A stretch of DNA of 64,000 nucleotides from positions 86,060 through 150,059 of the forward strand of contig CAAFWO010000052.1 of the NCBI GenBank assembly GCA_900766735.1. The letters run 5' to 3'. Positions 44,153-52,830 of this stretch are shown in pieces; position 1 is the first letter of the stretch, and each line of letters opens with the position of its first letter. The position numbers were made by a program, and so were the translations under genes. The notes under the pieces are model-generated. The model ran no database searches. It was not told the origin of the DNA and saw only the letters and a list, made by a program, of their open reading frames with translations. The stretch comes from Clostridia bacterium. GTDB lineage: Bacteria; Bacillota; Clostridia; CAKSNL01; HGM11501.

Positions 44153-44782
44153 ATGTCAAAAAGATATATAATCTTAGGTGCGCTCGGCTCAAACAGCGGC
44201 CGCGGAGTCGCCTCCGTATCGGGCGGAGAGGTGACGGTCAGCATCTCCGGCACGGACGAGGAGATGGAGCTTTACTTTCTTTCGGGCGGTATGTCCGGCG
44301 AGAGGATAGACGCCGGCAAGATCCGCGGCGGCTTTGCGAAAAGCTTTGAGCTGCGCGAAGAGGACGCGAAAAAGATCGACGGCGTGCTTTTGTTAAGGGA
44401 CGGCGAGCCCGTCATCTTCGGCTCTGTTTTGCCGTTTGCGCCGCCGGAGATAGAGCCCGAGGGAAAAAAGAACGAAAAAAAGCTTTCGCCCTTAGGGTTT
44501 GACGACGGGTTTTCGTGGCTCAGAATAGAGGACGGGCGCTTTGCCGAAAACTGCCCGATGATACGCCACATATTTGAGAACATCGGCGTTATCGGCCGCA
44601 TCAACGAGGCAGGGTATTATTATTACGGAAGGAACGGCGAAAAAAGCGCAGTCGCGATCCCGTCGCCGGAGAAAAAATCCAACCCCTTTGCCCACATTGC
44701 CGAGTGCGCGAGGTACATTAACGGGTACTGGACGGTCGGCGCGGACAAAAAAGAGAGATGTTTTTATTCTTTAATCGATTAA
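44153..44782 (+). CDS. Conserved-looking protein of unknown function
   Basis: The 209-residue protein has an N-terminal beta-rich part (RYIILGALGSNSGRGVASVS, VTVSISGTDEEMELYFLSGG), a central SFELREEDAKKIDGVLLLRDGEPVIFGS, a Lys/Glu linker and a C-terminal part with aromatic clusters (EAGYYYYGRNGEK, ARYINGYWTVGADKKERC). It has no signal peptide, and I do not recognise the family. The start is the ATG at 44153 with AAAGGGTGTG upstream; the frame is open further upstream, but that stretch has no site and overlaps the groESL control region. Confidence 0.7.
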   Translation: MSKRYIILGALGSNSGRGVASVSGGEVTVSISGTDEEMELYFLSGGMSGERIDAGKIRGGFAKSFELREEDAKKIDGVLLLRDGEPVIFGSVLPFAPPEIEPEGKKNEKKLSPLGFDDGFSWLRIEDGRFAENCPMIRHIFENIGVIGRINEAGYYYYGRNGEKSAVAIPSPEKKSNPFAHIAECARYINGYWTVGADKKERCFYSLID

Positions 44783-44786
44783 ATAC

Positions 44787-44815
44787 TTGATTTTTTATGC
44801 AAAATGATTTATAAT
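44787..44815 (+). promoter_or_regulatory. Promoter of the Asp23-nadK-argR operon
   Basis: TTGATT and TATAAT are 17 bases apart, 33 bases upstream of the start at 44848. Confidence 0.7.
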
Positions 44816-44847
44816 TATACTTATAAAGCCATTAGGAGGATGTTACT

Positions 44848-45261
44848 ATGGAAGAAAAAGAATTAATGGAAGAGAAAAAGGACACTCTTAAAATATCGGA
44901 CGAGGTCGTTGCCGTTATAACCGGCGTTGCCGCGAGCGAGACTGAGGGCGTTTTCTCCGTCGGCACGGGAAGCTTTGCTTCGGGCTGGACAGAGCTTTTA
45001 GGCGGCAAGAAGAACAACGCTAAAGGCATTAAGGTCGTTATGGGCGAGGGGTCGGTCACGATCGAGATCCAGCTCGTCGTAAAATACGGCGTCAGAATAA
45101 CGGACGTTGCGGCCTCGGTTCAGGAGAACGTTAAGAACGCGGTCGAGGAGATGACGGGCTTCACCGTTGAGAAGGTGGACGTTAGAGTTGTCGGCATCAA
45201 GGCCGCACCGGAGGTTAAAAAGGAAGAGGCAGAGAAGGAAGAACCCAAAGAAAAGGCGTGA
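44848..45261 (+). CDS. Asp23/Gls24 family envelope stress protein
   Basis: The 137-residue protein has KISDEVVAVITGVAASETEGVFSV (about 11-34), VTIEIQLVVKYGVRI and VQENVKNAVEEMTGFTVEKVDVRVVG, which define the family. It forms membrane-associated or cytosolic assemblies with a role in envelope stress. Next to nadK and argR it takes the place that an asp23-nusB-xse-ispA-dxs run often has in Clostridia; those genes are absent here. AGGAGG precedes the start. Confidence 0.88.
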   Translation: MEEKELMEEKKDTLKISDEVVAVITGVAASETEGVFSVGTGSFASGWTELLGGKKNNAKGIKVVMGEGSVTIEIQLVVKYGVRITDVAASVQENVKNAVEEMTGFTVEKVDVRVVGIKAAPEVKKEEAEKEEPKEKA

Positions 45262-45266
45262 GGCGA

Positions 45267-46055
45267 ATGCTTAAAATTGCGGTTGCCGCAAACAAAGAAA
45301 AAGAGGGAGCGGACGCTTTGGCCGAAAGAATCGTTTGTGAGTTTCCCGAAAACTGCTTTATCGCAGACGATAAAAAGAAGGCGGACGCGGCCGTTATCTT
45401 AGGCGGAGACGGGACGATCCTCTCCGCCGTCCGCCGTTTTCCGGGAATTCCGCTCCTCGGCGTCAATTTCGGGACGATCGGCTATATGACCGCGGTTGAA
45501 AAGGACGGGGCGATAGAGGCCGTCCGCCGCGTCATAGCGGGCGATTACACGGCCGAGGAGAGAATGATGCTCTCGGTCACGGTAAAGCGCGCGGGAAAAA
45601 TAATATCGGAGAGCGACGCGTTAAACGACGGCGTTCTTTCACGGCGCGAGAGAGTGCTTTCGCTGGACGAATATTTCGGCGGCGAGAAGGTCTATTCCTT
45701 TACGGGAGACGGCGTTATTATAGCGACGCCGACAGGGTCGACAGCCTATTCGCTTTCGGCCGGCGGGCCCGTTGCGCCGCCCGATATGAAGGCGATAATC
45801 TCAACGCCCGTCTGTCCGCATTCCATTCACATCCGGCCGCTCATCGCGCCGGAGGAGACTTTTATCAAGGTCACTGTCAGGAATGAAGCCGGAAACATCG
45901 GCGTTCTGAGTGTGGACGGACAGAACGTTTCCGACCTTTTGCCGGGCGACGAGGTCGTATTTAAAAAATCCGGGCACAGCGCAAAGCTCATCTGCCTTGA
46001 AAAAAAGAATTTTTACGATATATTAAGGTACAAGCTGTCGGGCTCGGCCGAATAA
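45267..46055 (+). CDS. nadK: NAD kinase
   Basis: The 262-residue protein has the GGDGT motif LGGDGTILSAVR (about 47-58), LLGVNFGTIGYM, ALNDGVL-like SDALNDGVLSR and GDGVIIATPTGSTAYSLSAGGP. It phosphorylates NAD to NADP. ATG 45267 is chosen over GTG 45258 because GTGAGGCG precedes it and the protein starts at the first strand. Confidence 0.94.
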   Translation: MLKIAVAANKEKEGADALAERIVCEFPENCFIADDKKKADAAVILGGDGTILSAVRRFPGIPLLGVNFGTIGYMTAVEKDGAIEAVRRVIAGDYTAEERMMLSVTVKRAGKIISESDALNDGVLSRRERVLSLDEYFGGEKVYSFTGDGVIIATPTGSTAYSLSAGGPVAPPDMKAIISTPVCPHSIHIRPLIAPEETFIKVTVRNEAGNIGVLSVDGQNVSDLLPGDEVVFKKSGHSAKLICLEKKNFYDILRYKLSGSAE

Positions 46056-46069
46056 CAAAGGAGAAAAAA

Positions 46070-46516
46070 ATGAGAGCAATAAGACAAAACGCGATATTGA
46101 AAATCGTCGCGGAAGGTGAAATTCAGACGCAGGAGGAGCTGTCCGAACGACTTCGCGAGCTCGGCTATGATGTGACGCAGGCAACAGTTTCGCGCGATAT
46201 TAAGGAATTAAGATTGGTCAAGGTGAAAAACGACAACGGCATCGTCTGCTACAGGGCGGACAAGAAGGCCGATACGGGCGACGTTGAACAGCGTTTGCGC
46301 TCGATATTAAAGCACAGCATGGTCTCTGTCGACTCGGCGGAGAACGACGTTGTGATCAAAACGCTTCCGGGAGTTGCACAGGCGGCGGCCGCCGCGATTG
46401 ACGCGATGCACTGGAGCAATATTGTGGGCACGATCGCCGGGGACGACACGATTTTAATGATCACTCGCTCGTCTGAGTGCACCTCCGAGGTAATTGACAA
46501 ACTGAAGAAAATTTAA
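46070..46516 (+). CDS. argR: Arginine repressor
   Basis: The 148-residue protein has the N-terminal winged helix (EIQTQEELSERLRELGYDVTQATVSRDI spread over about 17-44) and the C-terminal oligomerisation/arginine-binding domain (VVIKTLPGVAQAAAAAIDA, GTIAGDDTILMI). It represses arginine synthesis and may activate catabolism. AAAGGAG precedes the start. Confidence 0.94.
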   Translation: MRAIRQNAILKIVAEGEIQTQEELSERLRELGYDVTQATVSRDIKELRLVKVKNDNGIVCYRADKKADTGDVEQRLRSILKHSMVSVDSAENDVVIKTLPGVAQAAAAAIDAMHWSNIVGTIAGDDTILMITRSSECTSEVIDKLKKI

Positions 46517-46525
46517 GAGGGAATT

Positions 46526-47911
46526 ATGCTTAAAAAATACATAGGCTCAAAGGCTTTTTACAGAACCGTGCTTTTGATCGCCGTGCCGATAATGATCCAG
46601 AACGGCTTTACAAACCTTGTCAACATGGTGGACAATGTGATGGTCGGCCGCGTCGGGACGGACGAGATGAACGGCGTTGCGATCGTCAACCAGCTTTTAC
46701 TCATATACAACCTTTCCGTGTTCGGAGGGCTCTCCGGCGCGGGAATTTTCACGTCACAGTTTTTCGGGAAGAACGACTATAAGGGCGTTAAAAACGTTTT
46801 CAGAATAAAGATATTCATCTCCGCGGCGATATTTTTGGCCTGAATCGCGATACTTTATTTTTTCAGGCAGCCGCTCATTTTGTCGTTCCTTCATTCCGGA
46901 GGGGTGACGGGCGACATCGGAAGAACCTTTTCCTTTGCCGACGATTATTTAATGATAATGCTGATCGGGCTTTTCCCGTTCACGCTGAACCAGTGCTATA
47001 CCAGCACGATGAGGGAGATAAGCGAGACGCTTCCGCCGATGTATGCCGGCATTTTAGCGGTCTTGGTGAATCTTTCGTTAAACGCCGTTTTAATCTACGG
47101 GCTTTTGGGCTTCCCGGCGCTCGGCGTTCGCGGTGCGGCGATAGCGACGGTCATCTCGCGTTTTTCTGAGTGCATATTCACATTTATATATGTCAATGTT
47201 AAGAAAGAGAAAAACGCTTTTGCGCACGGCGTATTTAAGGATTTTCACATTCCGGGAAAGCTTATTAAAGACACATTTGTGACAGCGCTTCCCTTAATGG
47301 TGAACGAAATGCTCTGGTCCGGCGGAATGACGATGCTTGCACAGTGCTATTCGGTGCGCGGCCTTGCGACGGTCGGCGCCGTCAGCATCACGAACACGGT
47401 GGTGAACCTTTTTAACATCGTCTTCATCTCGCTCGGAACGAGCATATCCATCATCGTCGGGCAAAAGCTCGGCGCGGGGAAGCTTTCCGAGGCGAAGGAC
47501 ACGGACAATAAGCTCATCGCTTTTTCCGTCTTCGCATCAGTCGCGGTCGCCTTGGTCATGGCAGCGTCCTCACCATTCTTCCCGATGATATATAACACGA
47601 CGAATGAAGTAAAGGATCTGGCGCGAAGCTTCATTTTGATAGGCTCTGTCTTAATGCCGTTTGACGCGTTTATGAACGCGGCGTATTTCACGCTCCGAAG
47701 CGGAGGAAAGACCGGCATCACCTTCATATTCGACAGCGGCTATGTCTGGGTCGTGGCGGTGCCCTTGGCGTTCGTCCTTTCGCGGTTTACGGACCTTAGC
47801 CCCGTGAAGCTCTACTTTTTCTGCCAGCTTCAGATGGCGTTTAAGGCGGTCATCGGCTATTTCTTCGTCAAAAGCAATATGTGGATGGTCAATATGGTAA
47901 AGGACGAATAG
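46526..47911 (+). pseudogene. MATE family exporter interrupted by an in-frame TGA
   Basis: The frame of about 461 codons is intact apart from TGA at 46841-46843 (codon 106), in the third membrane segment: ISAAIFLA-stop-IAILYFFRQP. A change from TGG (Trp) or GGA (Gly) would explain it. Typical MATE features are seen on both sides (MIQNGFTNLVNMVDNVMVGR; LGLG-like GTSISIIVGQKLGAG). It is distinct from the MATE gene at 2431. The next genes continue the operon without a break, so polarity is possible if the stop is real. Confidence 0.75.
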
Positions 47912-47912
47912 T

Positions 47913-48584
47913 ATGGAGGTCATTGCAAGGATAAGAACGCGTTTTCCCGGCAAGTTCGGCGTTCCGCGCCAGAGCGGAATGACGGACGATGAGGCAATCG
48001 TCGTTTTTGAAGAAAAATACAGGGTCCCCGAGGCATTATCGGGGATCGGCGAATATTCGCACCTCTGGCTGATCTGGGAGTTTTCACAGAATAGGAGGGA
48101 GACTTTTTCGCCGACGGTGAGGCCGCCGAGGCTCGGCGGGAACAAGCGCGTCGGCGTTTTTGCGACGCGGTCGAGCTTTCGGCCGAACTCCATCGGGCTC
48201 TCGTCCGTCCGCCTTTTAAGAGTGGAAAAGTCCAAAAAGCTCGGCACGTATTTAGTCGTCTCCGGGGCGGATATGGTGGATAATACCCCGATATTTGACA
48301 TTAAGCCGTATTTAGCCTATACTGACTCGCACCCGGACGCGAAGTGTTCCTTCGCAGGTGAGCTTTCATCTTACCGCGTGCCGGTCGAATTTGAGGAAGA
48401 TGCGCTTAAAGTCATCGGGGACGAAAAGGAGGCGGTCACAAGGGTGCTTTCGGCAGACCCGCGGCCGTCCTATCAGAACGATGAAAGAAGCTACAGCTTT
48501 GAATATGCGTCATTTAGGCTGACATTCCGCTGTGAGGGCGGAAGGATAACCGTTACGGGCGCGGAAAAATTAAAGGAGGAGTAA
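47913..48584 (+). CDS. trmO: tRNA t6A37 methyltransferase TrmO (TsaA)
   Basis: The 223-residue protein has the TsaA barrel motifs IARIRTRFPGKFGVPRQSG (about 4-22), HLWLIWEFSQN, RVGVFATRSSFRPNSIGLS (about 75-93) and DIKPYLAYTDSHPDA, which form the SAM site. It methylates t6A37 to m6t6A37. It adds a third tRNA A37 enzyme to the window, after MiaA and MiaB. One base separates it from the MATE frame. Confidence 0.9.
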   Translation: MEVIARIRTRFPGKFGVPRQSGMTDDEAIVVFEEKYRVPEALSGIGEYSHLWLIWEFSQNRRETFSPTVRPPRLGGNKRVGVFATRSSFRPNSIGLSSVRLLRVEKSKKLGTYLVVSGADMVDNTPIFDIKPYLAYTDSHPDAKCSFAGELSSYRVPVEFEEDALKVIGDEKEAVTRVLSADPRPSYQNDERSYSFEYASFRLTFRCEGGRITVTGAEKLKEE

Positions 48585-48587
48585 ACT

Positions 48588-48905
48588 ATGGAAAAATACG
48601 CTTGGAAGGGCATGATCAAAGAAGGTATGATCGACGAATACGTCCGCCGTCATAACGAGATATGGCCCGAAATGGTGAAGGTGTTAAAGGACGCCGGCAT
48701 CAAAAACTACACGATCTGGAACACGGGACGCGAGCTTTTCGGCTATTACGAGTGCGAAAAGGGCGTGGAATATGCCGCAAAGGTGCAGGCCGAAAGCCCG
48801 GTCGTTGACCGCTGGAACGAATATATGAAGGACATTTTGATTATGGAGATGGACCCCGAGACCGGCGCACAGCCGCTTTTGAAAAAAGTCTTCACATTGG
48901 ATTGA
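48588..48905 (+). CDS. rhaM: L-rhamnose mutarotase family protein
   Basis: The 105-residue protein has the family pattern YVRRHNEIWPEM (about 18-29), IKNYTIWNTGRELFGYYE (about 38-55) and VDRWNEYMKDIL. It interconverts alpha and beta L-rhamnopyranose, with a catalytic His in RRHNEIW. No other rhamnose gene is nearby, so the sugar is inferred from family only. Confidence 0.88.
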   Translation: MEKYAWKGMIKEGMIDEYVRRHNEIWPEMVKVLKDAGIKNYTIWNTGRELFGYYECEKGVEYAAKVQAESPVVDRWNEYMKDILIMEMDPETGAQPLLKKVFTLD

Positions 48906-48914
48906 GGTGTTTTT

Positions 48915-49490
48915 ATGAAAAAGATAATTGCGCTGATGCTTGCCGCGCTCACCTTACTTTCGTTTTCCGGGTGCGGCAAAAAGGAATTAAACTATGCCAA
49001 GTCGCCCGAGGTGGTTGAAACCGAGCGCGGAGTGTGGGACGGTAACACCTATAGGGGCGGATTTACCGACATTTCGTTCTCTCTTCCCGACGGGTGGGAG
49101 ATATTGTCCGACGACGAGATTAAAGAGATTTCCGGCGATACGGACGGCATCACCTATGATATGATGTGCCAGAAAAGCTCGACCGGCTCTGTCGTGACGG
49201 TGCTTTTCGAGGAGCTTTTAAAGACCTCGGCAACGAACAAGATAACCGAAGAGGAATATGTCAAGACCGTGGCCGACAACCTTTATAATATGGGCTTCTC
49301 CGTGTCCGAGCCCGACGAGAGGACGATCGGAAAGAACACCTACACATATGTTTCGGCATACGGCGAGGGCGGCGGAATGACCGTTAACCAGTATTCACTC
49401 GTGAGAAAAGAAAAGGGCTATATGATCTCCGTCATCGTGACCGCATCTAACGGCGACGACGCGGAGGAGATTTTAAAGAGGTTTTCGTGA
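48915..49490 (+). CDS. Predicted lipoprotein of unknown function
   Basis: The 191-residue protein has a signal peptide ending in LSFSGCGKK (Cys20 as lipid-attachment site; the lipobox is slightly atypical with Phe at -3). The mature part contains FTDISFSLPDGWEILSDDE and later GKNTYTYVSAYGEGGGMTVNQY, like surface proteins with a PsbP/DUF-type beta fold. Function unknown. It ends one base before the next gene. Confidence 0.7.
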   Translation: MKKIIALMLAALTLLSFSGCGKKELNYAKSPEVVETERGVWDGNTYRGGFTDISFSLPDGWEILSDDEIKEISGDTDGITYDMMCQKSSTGSVVTVLFEELLKTSATNKITEEEYVKTVADNLYNMGFSVSEPDERTIGKNTYTYVSAYGEGGGMTVNQYSLVRKEKGYMISVIVTASNGDDAEEILKRFS

Positions 49491-49491
49491 T

Positions 49492-50457
49492 ATGGAGAAA
49501 AAACTGCTATCGGGAACGGACATTTATGTAAGCGCGATCGCGCTCGGGACGGACGTTTACGGGCTCGACCTTTCCGAAGAAGAGTCGTTTTTGATGATTG
49601 ACGCATACCTTGATATGGGCGGCAACGTGATAGACACGGCAAAGATATATTCCGACTGGGTGCCCGGCGAAAAGTCGAGGAGCGAAAAGCTCATCGGCCG
49701 CTATTTAAAGTCAAGGGGCAACCGCGGAAAGATAGTGATCTCCACCAAGGGCGCGCATCCCGAGGTCGGTCATATGGATTCGCCGCGCCTTTCCGAGGCG
49801 GATATTCGCTCCGATATGGAGGCGAGCCTCAACCATCTCGGCGTCGATCATGTGGATATATACTGGCTTCACCGCGACCATAAAACGGCGGACGTGGCCG
49901 AGATCGCCGAAACGCTCGATAAGCTCATAAAAGAGGGGAAGACGCGCTATATCGGCCTTTCCAACTGGACGGGCGCGAGAATAGATGAGTTTAACCGCTA
50001 TGCGGCGGCGCATTCGCTTTCAAAAGTCATCGCGGGTCAGATCCAGTACAGCGCGGCGACGGCGATTAAGGAGAACAACGACCCGACGCTTGTGCTGATG
50101 GACGAAACCGAATATGCCTTTTATAAGAGAACGAAAATGCCGGTATTCGCCTTTGCGGCTCAGGCCAAGGGGTTCTTTCAGAAGATGGAAAAAGGAGGCG
50201 AGGCGGCGCTTTCCGAAAAGGCATGCGGGCGCTATCTTTCGGACGAGAACAGGGCGCGGTTTTTAAGGGTGAAAGAGGTTGCGGCTTCTCACGGCGTGTC
50301 ATCGGGTGAGGCGGCGCTCGCGTCACTCATCTGTAACCCGGATTTTGAGGTCATCCCGATCGTCGGCTGTAAAAACATCGCCCAATTAGAGGACACCGTC
50401 AAGGCCGCCGACTTAAAGCTTTCGACAGGCGAAATAGAGTATATAAAAAGAGGCTGA
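49492..50457 (+). CDS. Aldo/keto reductase
   Basis: The 321-residue protein has the AKR catalytic set: DTAKIYSD (Asp and Tyr, about 43-50), VISTKGAHPE (Lys, about 82-91) and DIYWLHRDH (His, about 119-127), followed by IGLSNWTGARIDEF. It reduces a carbonyl with NADPH; substrate unknown. It ends inside a terminator: its TGA is in the hairpin loop. Confidence 0.9.
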   Translation: MEKKLLSGTDIYVSAIALGTDVYGLDLSEEESFLMIDAYLDMGGNVIDTAKIYSDWVPGEKSRSEKLIGRYLKSRGNRGKIVISTKGAHPEVGHMDSPRLSEADIRSDMEASLNHLGVDHVDIYWLHRDHKTADVAEIAETLDKLIKEGKTRYIGLSNWTGARIDEFNRYAAAHSLSKVIAGQIQYSAATAIKENNDPTLVLMDETEYAFYKRTKMPVFAFAAQAKGFFQKMEKGGEAALSEKACGRYLSDENRARFLRVKEVAASHGVSSGEAALASLICNPDFEVIPIVGCKNIAQLEDTVKAADLKLSTGEIEYIKRG

Positions 50458-50470
50458 CGCCTCTTTTTTT
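50445..50470 (+). terminator. Terminator overlapping the aldo/keto reductase stop
   Basis: AAAAAGAGGC and GCCTCTTTTT pair around TGAC, which contains the stop codon. A T run follows. Confidence 0.9.
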
Positions 50471-50501
50471 GTTTGCGGACAGCACCCACGTATTCTGTGC
50501 G

Positions 50502-50533
50502 CCTGTAGGGCACTCACGGTTTCCGACGTGCCG
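50502..50533. repeat. Family A-like palindrome with a different stem
   Basis: CTGTAGGGCACTCACGG and CCGACGTGCCG keep the GTAGGG edge of family A but have another stem (GGCAC ... GTGCC). The gene-free stretch 50458-50834 consists largely of this and the two elements below. Confidence 0.5.
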
Positions 50534-50534
50534 A

Positions 50535-50590
50535 TTAAAGGCCCCCTCTGACGAGGGGGCTGGATAGGCAAGGCCGAGACTGAGGGAGAG
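50535..50590. repeat. Intergenic repeat family B, copy 2
   Basis: TTAAAGGCCCCCTCTGAC and GAGGGGGC form a short hairpin, followed by a tail ending GAGACTGAGGGAGAG. The same edges are found in reverse orientation at 57958-58013. Confidence 0.7.
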
Positions 50591-50670
50591 ACGGTTTCAC
50601 GGCCATTTATTCAATCCACCCCTACGGATTTGGGGAATGCACACCGTGTGAACAGGTGAGCCTTCGGCGT

Positions 50671-50731
50671 AGCCCTCACTGAATTTTCTTTGCAGAAAAT
50701 TCTTTCCTCCCTTACACAGTGAGGGCTTTTA
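50671..50731. repeat. Nested palindrome (hairpin within hairpin)
   Basis: Outer arms AGCCCTCACTG (50671-50681) and CAGTGAGGGCT (50717-50727) enclose an inner pair GAATTTTC/GAAAATTC, with TTTT after the outer arm. It could act as a terminator or be another intergenic repeat type. Confidence 0.65.
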
Positions 50732-50782
50732 AAACCGCCCGCAATATGGAGCAGCCCCGGCCTCTTTTTTTCTCTTAAAGCC

Positions 50783-50811
50783 TTTACATTTGTCGCATTT
50801 TGTGGTACAAT
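50783..50811 (+). promoter_or_regulatory. Promoter of the HAD-CLC-MBL operon
   Basis: TTTACA and TACAAT are 17 bases apart with TGG before the -10 (extended -10). Confidence 0.65.
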
Positions 50812-50834
50812 ATGCAATTATGGAGGATTAATGA

Positions 50835-51578
50835 ATGGACAGATATTTGATTTTTCTTGACATTGACGGAACAATCTTTGACGGACAAAAGGTCAGCGGC
50901 AGAGTGAAGAATACTATCGGGGACGCAAGAAAAGAAGGCCACAAGGTTTTCATTAACACCGGAAGGTCGTTCGGCAACATAACAGAGGACATAAAGTCTT
51001 TGGGGGTCGACGGGTTCGTGACCGGGCTCGGCACGGCCGTGAGGGTCGACGGCAAGGTTATAAGAAGCTGCACGATGAAAAAAGAGAAGGCGAAAGAGCT
51101 TGCTTCCTATTTACTTGAAAGAAAGCTCCGCTCCTGCTTTGAGTGCGAGGACGGGTCGGTTTTTATGAATACCGACCTGGAGCGGAATTTAACATCGCCT
51201 GATGAGCTGGACGGCAGGTTTTCCGACATAATAATTTCAAAGTTCACGGTATTTGACAAAATGAACGAAGAGGACGTTTCGTTTCTGGAGAAGGATTTTA
51301 CGGTTTTTCAGTATGAAAACTATTCCGAGGGCGTGAAAAAGGGCTATTCCAAGGCAAAGGGAATGGAAATCGCCGGGAACTTTTTGGGCGTCGGCCGCGA
51401 TAATATGATGGCGATCGGCGACAGTATGAACGACTTTGATATGATAGCGTATGCCGGGATCGGCGTTGCGATGGGCAACGCGGACATAAAGATTAAGAAA
51501 AAGGCAAAATACATAACCGAACACATTAAGGACGACGGTGCGGCAGTCGCAATCGAAAAATACATTCTCGGAAGGTGA
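50835..51578 (+). CDS. HAD superfamily phosphatase, Cof type
   Basis: The 247-residue protein has motif I FLDIDGTIFDG (about 6-16), motif II NTGRSFG, the Lys region KGYSKAKGMEIAGNFLGV and motif IV GDSMNDFDMI (about 195-204). Cof-type enzymes dephosphorylate sugar phosphates or flavin precursors in the cytosol. GGAGG lies nine bases before ATG 50835; the ATG at 50831 is out of frame. Confidence 0.9.
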   Translation: MDRYLIFLDIDGTIFDGQKVSGRVKNTIGDARKEGHKVFINTGRSFGNITEDIKSLGVDGFVTGLGTAVRVDGKVIRSCTMKKEKAKELASYLLERKLRSCFECEDGSVFMNTDLERNLTSPDELDGRFSDIIISKFTVFDKMNEEDVSFLEKDFTVFQYENYSEGVKKGYSKAKGMEIAGNFLGVGRDNMMAIGDSMNDFDMIAYAGIGVAMGNADIKIKKKAKYITEHIKDDGAAVAIEKYILGR

Positions 51579-51582
51579 AAAA

Positions 51583-52830
51583 ATGAAAGGCGCTTATAAA
51601 TATATAAAGCCGTTTTTTCTCTGGGTTTTGCTCTCGCTCGTTCTGGGCTTGGCGACGGGCCTTGTCGGTGCGCTGTTTCATAAGACAATTGCATATGCGA
51701 CTCTTCTTCGCGAAGAGCATGAGTTTTTAATTTATTTTCTGCCGCTTTCGGGCATTGTCATAACGGCGCTTTACTCGCTCTCGCACGAAAAATTAACGAC
51801 GAACGCCGTCATCGCCTCGATAAGGGAGGGAAAGGCGGTTTCGCCTTTAATGGTGCCCTTCATCTTCATCGGCACGGCGCTGACGCATTTGACCGGCGGT
51901 TCGGCCGGCCGCGAGGGAGCGGCGCTCCAGATCGGCGGCGGAATGGGCGCGTCGTTCGGAAAAATAATCAAGGCCTCGCCCGAGATGACGGGCGTTTTAA
52001 CGGTTGCCGGAATGGCCGGCGCGTTTTCCGCGATATTCACAACGCCGGTGACGGCGGCCGTCTTCGCGATCGAGGTCGTGACCGTCGGCCATATGCGTTA
52101 TTTTCAGCTGATGCCGGCGATGATCTCGAGCGTGACGGGCTATCTTGTCACGCGCCTTCTGGGCAACGAGCGGCTTTATTACGGCTCTGTCGCGTTCCCG
52201 GAGGCGGAGCTAAAGCCTCTTTTATATGTCTTTTTCATCGCAATCATAATTTCTCTTATGAGCTCGCTTTTTTGCGTCACGCTTCATAAGACGGAAAAAT
52301 TTATGGCGAGAAAGATCGAAAACGCATATTTAAGGGCGGCCCTGGGCGGAGCGGCGGTCGTTTTATTAACAATGCTGCTCGGCACAAAAATGTTTAACGG
52401 CGCGGGAATGGACACGATCGGCGTGATGCTCTCGGGCGATAAGACAAAGGTCGCCGCGGTATTATCCGGCTTTTTTGCGCTTTCGTTTTTGATCAAGACC
52501 GTGATGACGGCGCTCACGATCGGATCGGGCTTTAAGGGCGGCGAAATCGTTCCGGCGTTCTTCGTCGGCACAACGCTCGGCGCGCTTTTGGGGCTCCTTT
52601 TCGGGGTCGACCCGTCGTTTGCCGCCGCGGTCGGTATGGTCGGAATGTTTTCCGGGATCACGAACTGCCCGATGGCCTCGATAATTCTGGGGTGCGAGCT
52701 TTTCGGGGCGGACGGAATGATATATTACACGCTCTCGGTCGCCGTCGGTTTCATTATGTCCGGCAGATTCGGGCTTTACGAGAGCCAGAGGCTTGTATAT
52801 AAAAAGTACGGGGTTGGAAAAGAAGAATGA
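51583..52830 (+). CDS. CLC-type anion transporter, possibly fluoride/proton antiporter-like
   Basis: The 415-residue membrane protein has about ten membrane helices, GGSAGREGAALQIG (about 101-114) with the gating Glu, and GSGFKGGEIVPAFFVG (about 310-325). The GREGx form without a clear GSGIP block recalls the fluoride-specific CLC-F branch, which has GREGT; that subtype call is tentative. ATG 51583 after GGAAGGTGA is preferred because the longer frame covers the HAD gene end. Confidence 0.8.
   Translation: MKGAYKYIKPFFLWVLLSLVLGLATGLVGALFHKTIAYATLLREEHEFLIYFLPLSGIVITALYSLSHEKLTTNAVIASIREGKAVSPLMVPFIFIGTALTHLTGGSAGREGAALQIGGGMGASFGKIIKASPEMTGVLTVAGMAGAFSAIFTTPVTAAVFAIEVVTVGHMRYFQLMPAMISSVTGYLVTRLLGNERLYYGSVAFPEAELKPLLYVFFIAIIISLMSSLFCVTLHKTEKFMARKIENAYLRAALGGAAVVLLTMLLGTKMFNGAGMDTIGVMLSGDKTKVAAVLSGFFALSFLIKTVMTALTIGSGFKGGEIVPAFFVGTTLGALLGLLFGVDPSFAAAVGMVGMFSGITNCPMASIILGCELFGADGMIYYTLSVAVGFIMSGRFGLYESQRLVYKKYGVGKEE

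Noticed and set aside
34608..46843. Reassignment of TAG or TGA as a sense codon
   Set aside because: TAG ends genes at 612, 5068, 16124, 27570, 29235, 30161 and 47911, and TGA ends many others, often just before terminators or next starts, so both act as normal stops.
50835..52830. Fluoride riboswitch controlling the CLC gene
   Set aside because: The leader between the promoter at 50783-50811 and the start at 50835 is too short for a riboswitch, and the CLC gene follows the HAD gene directly.
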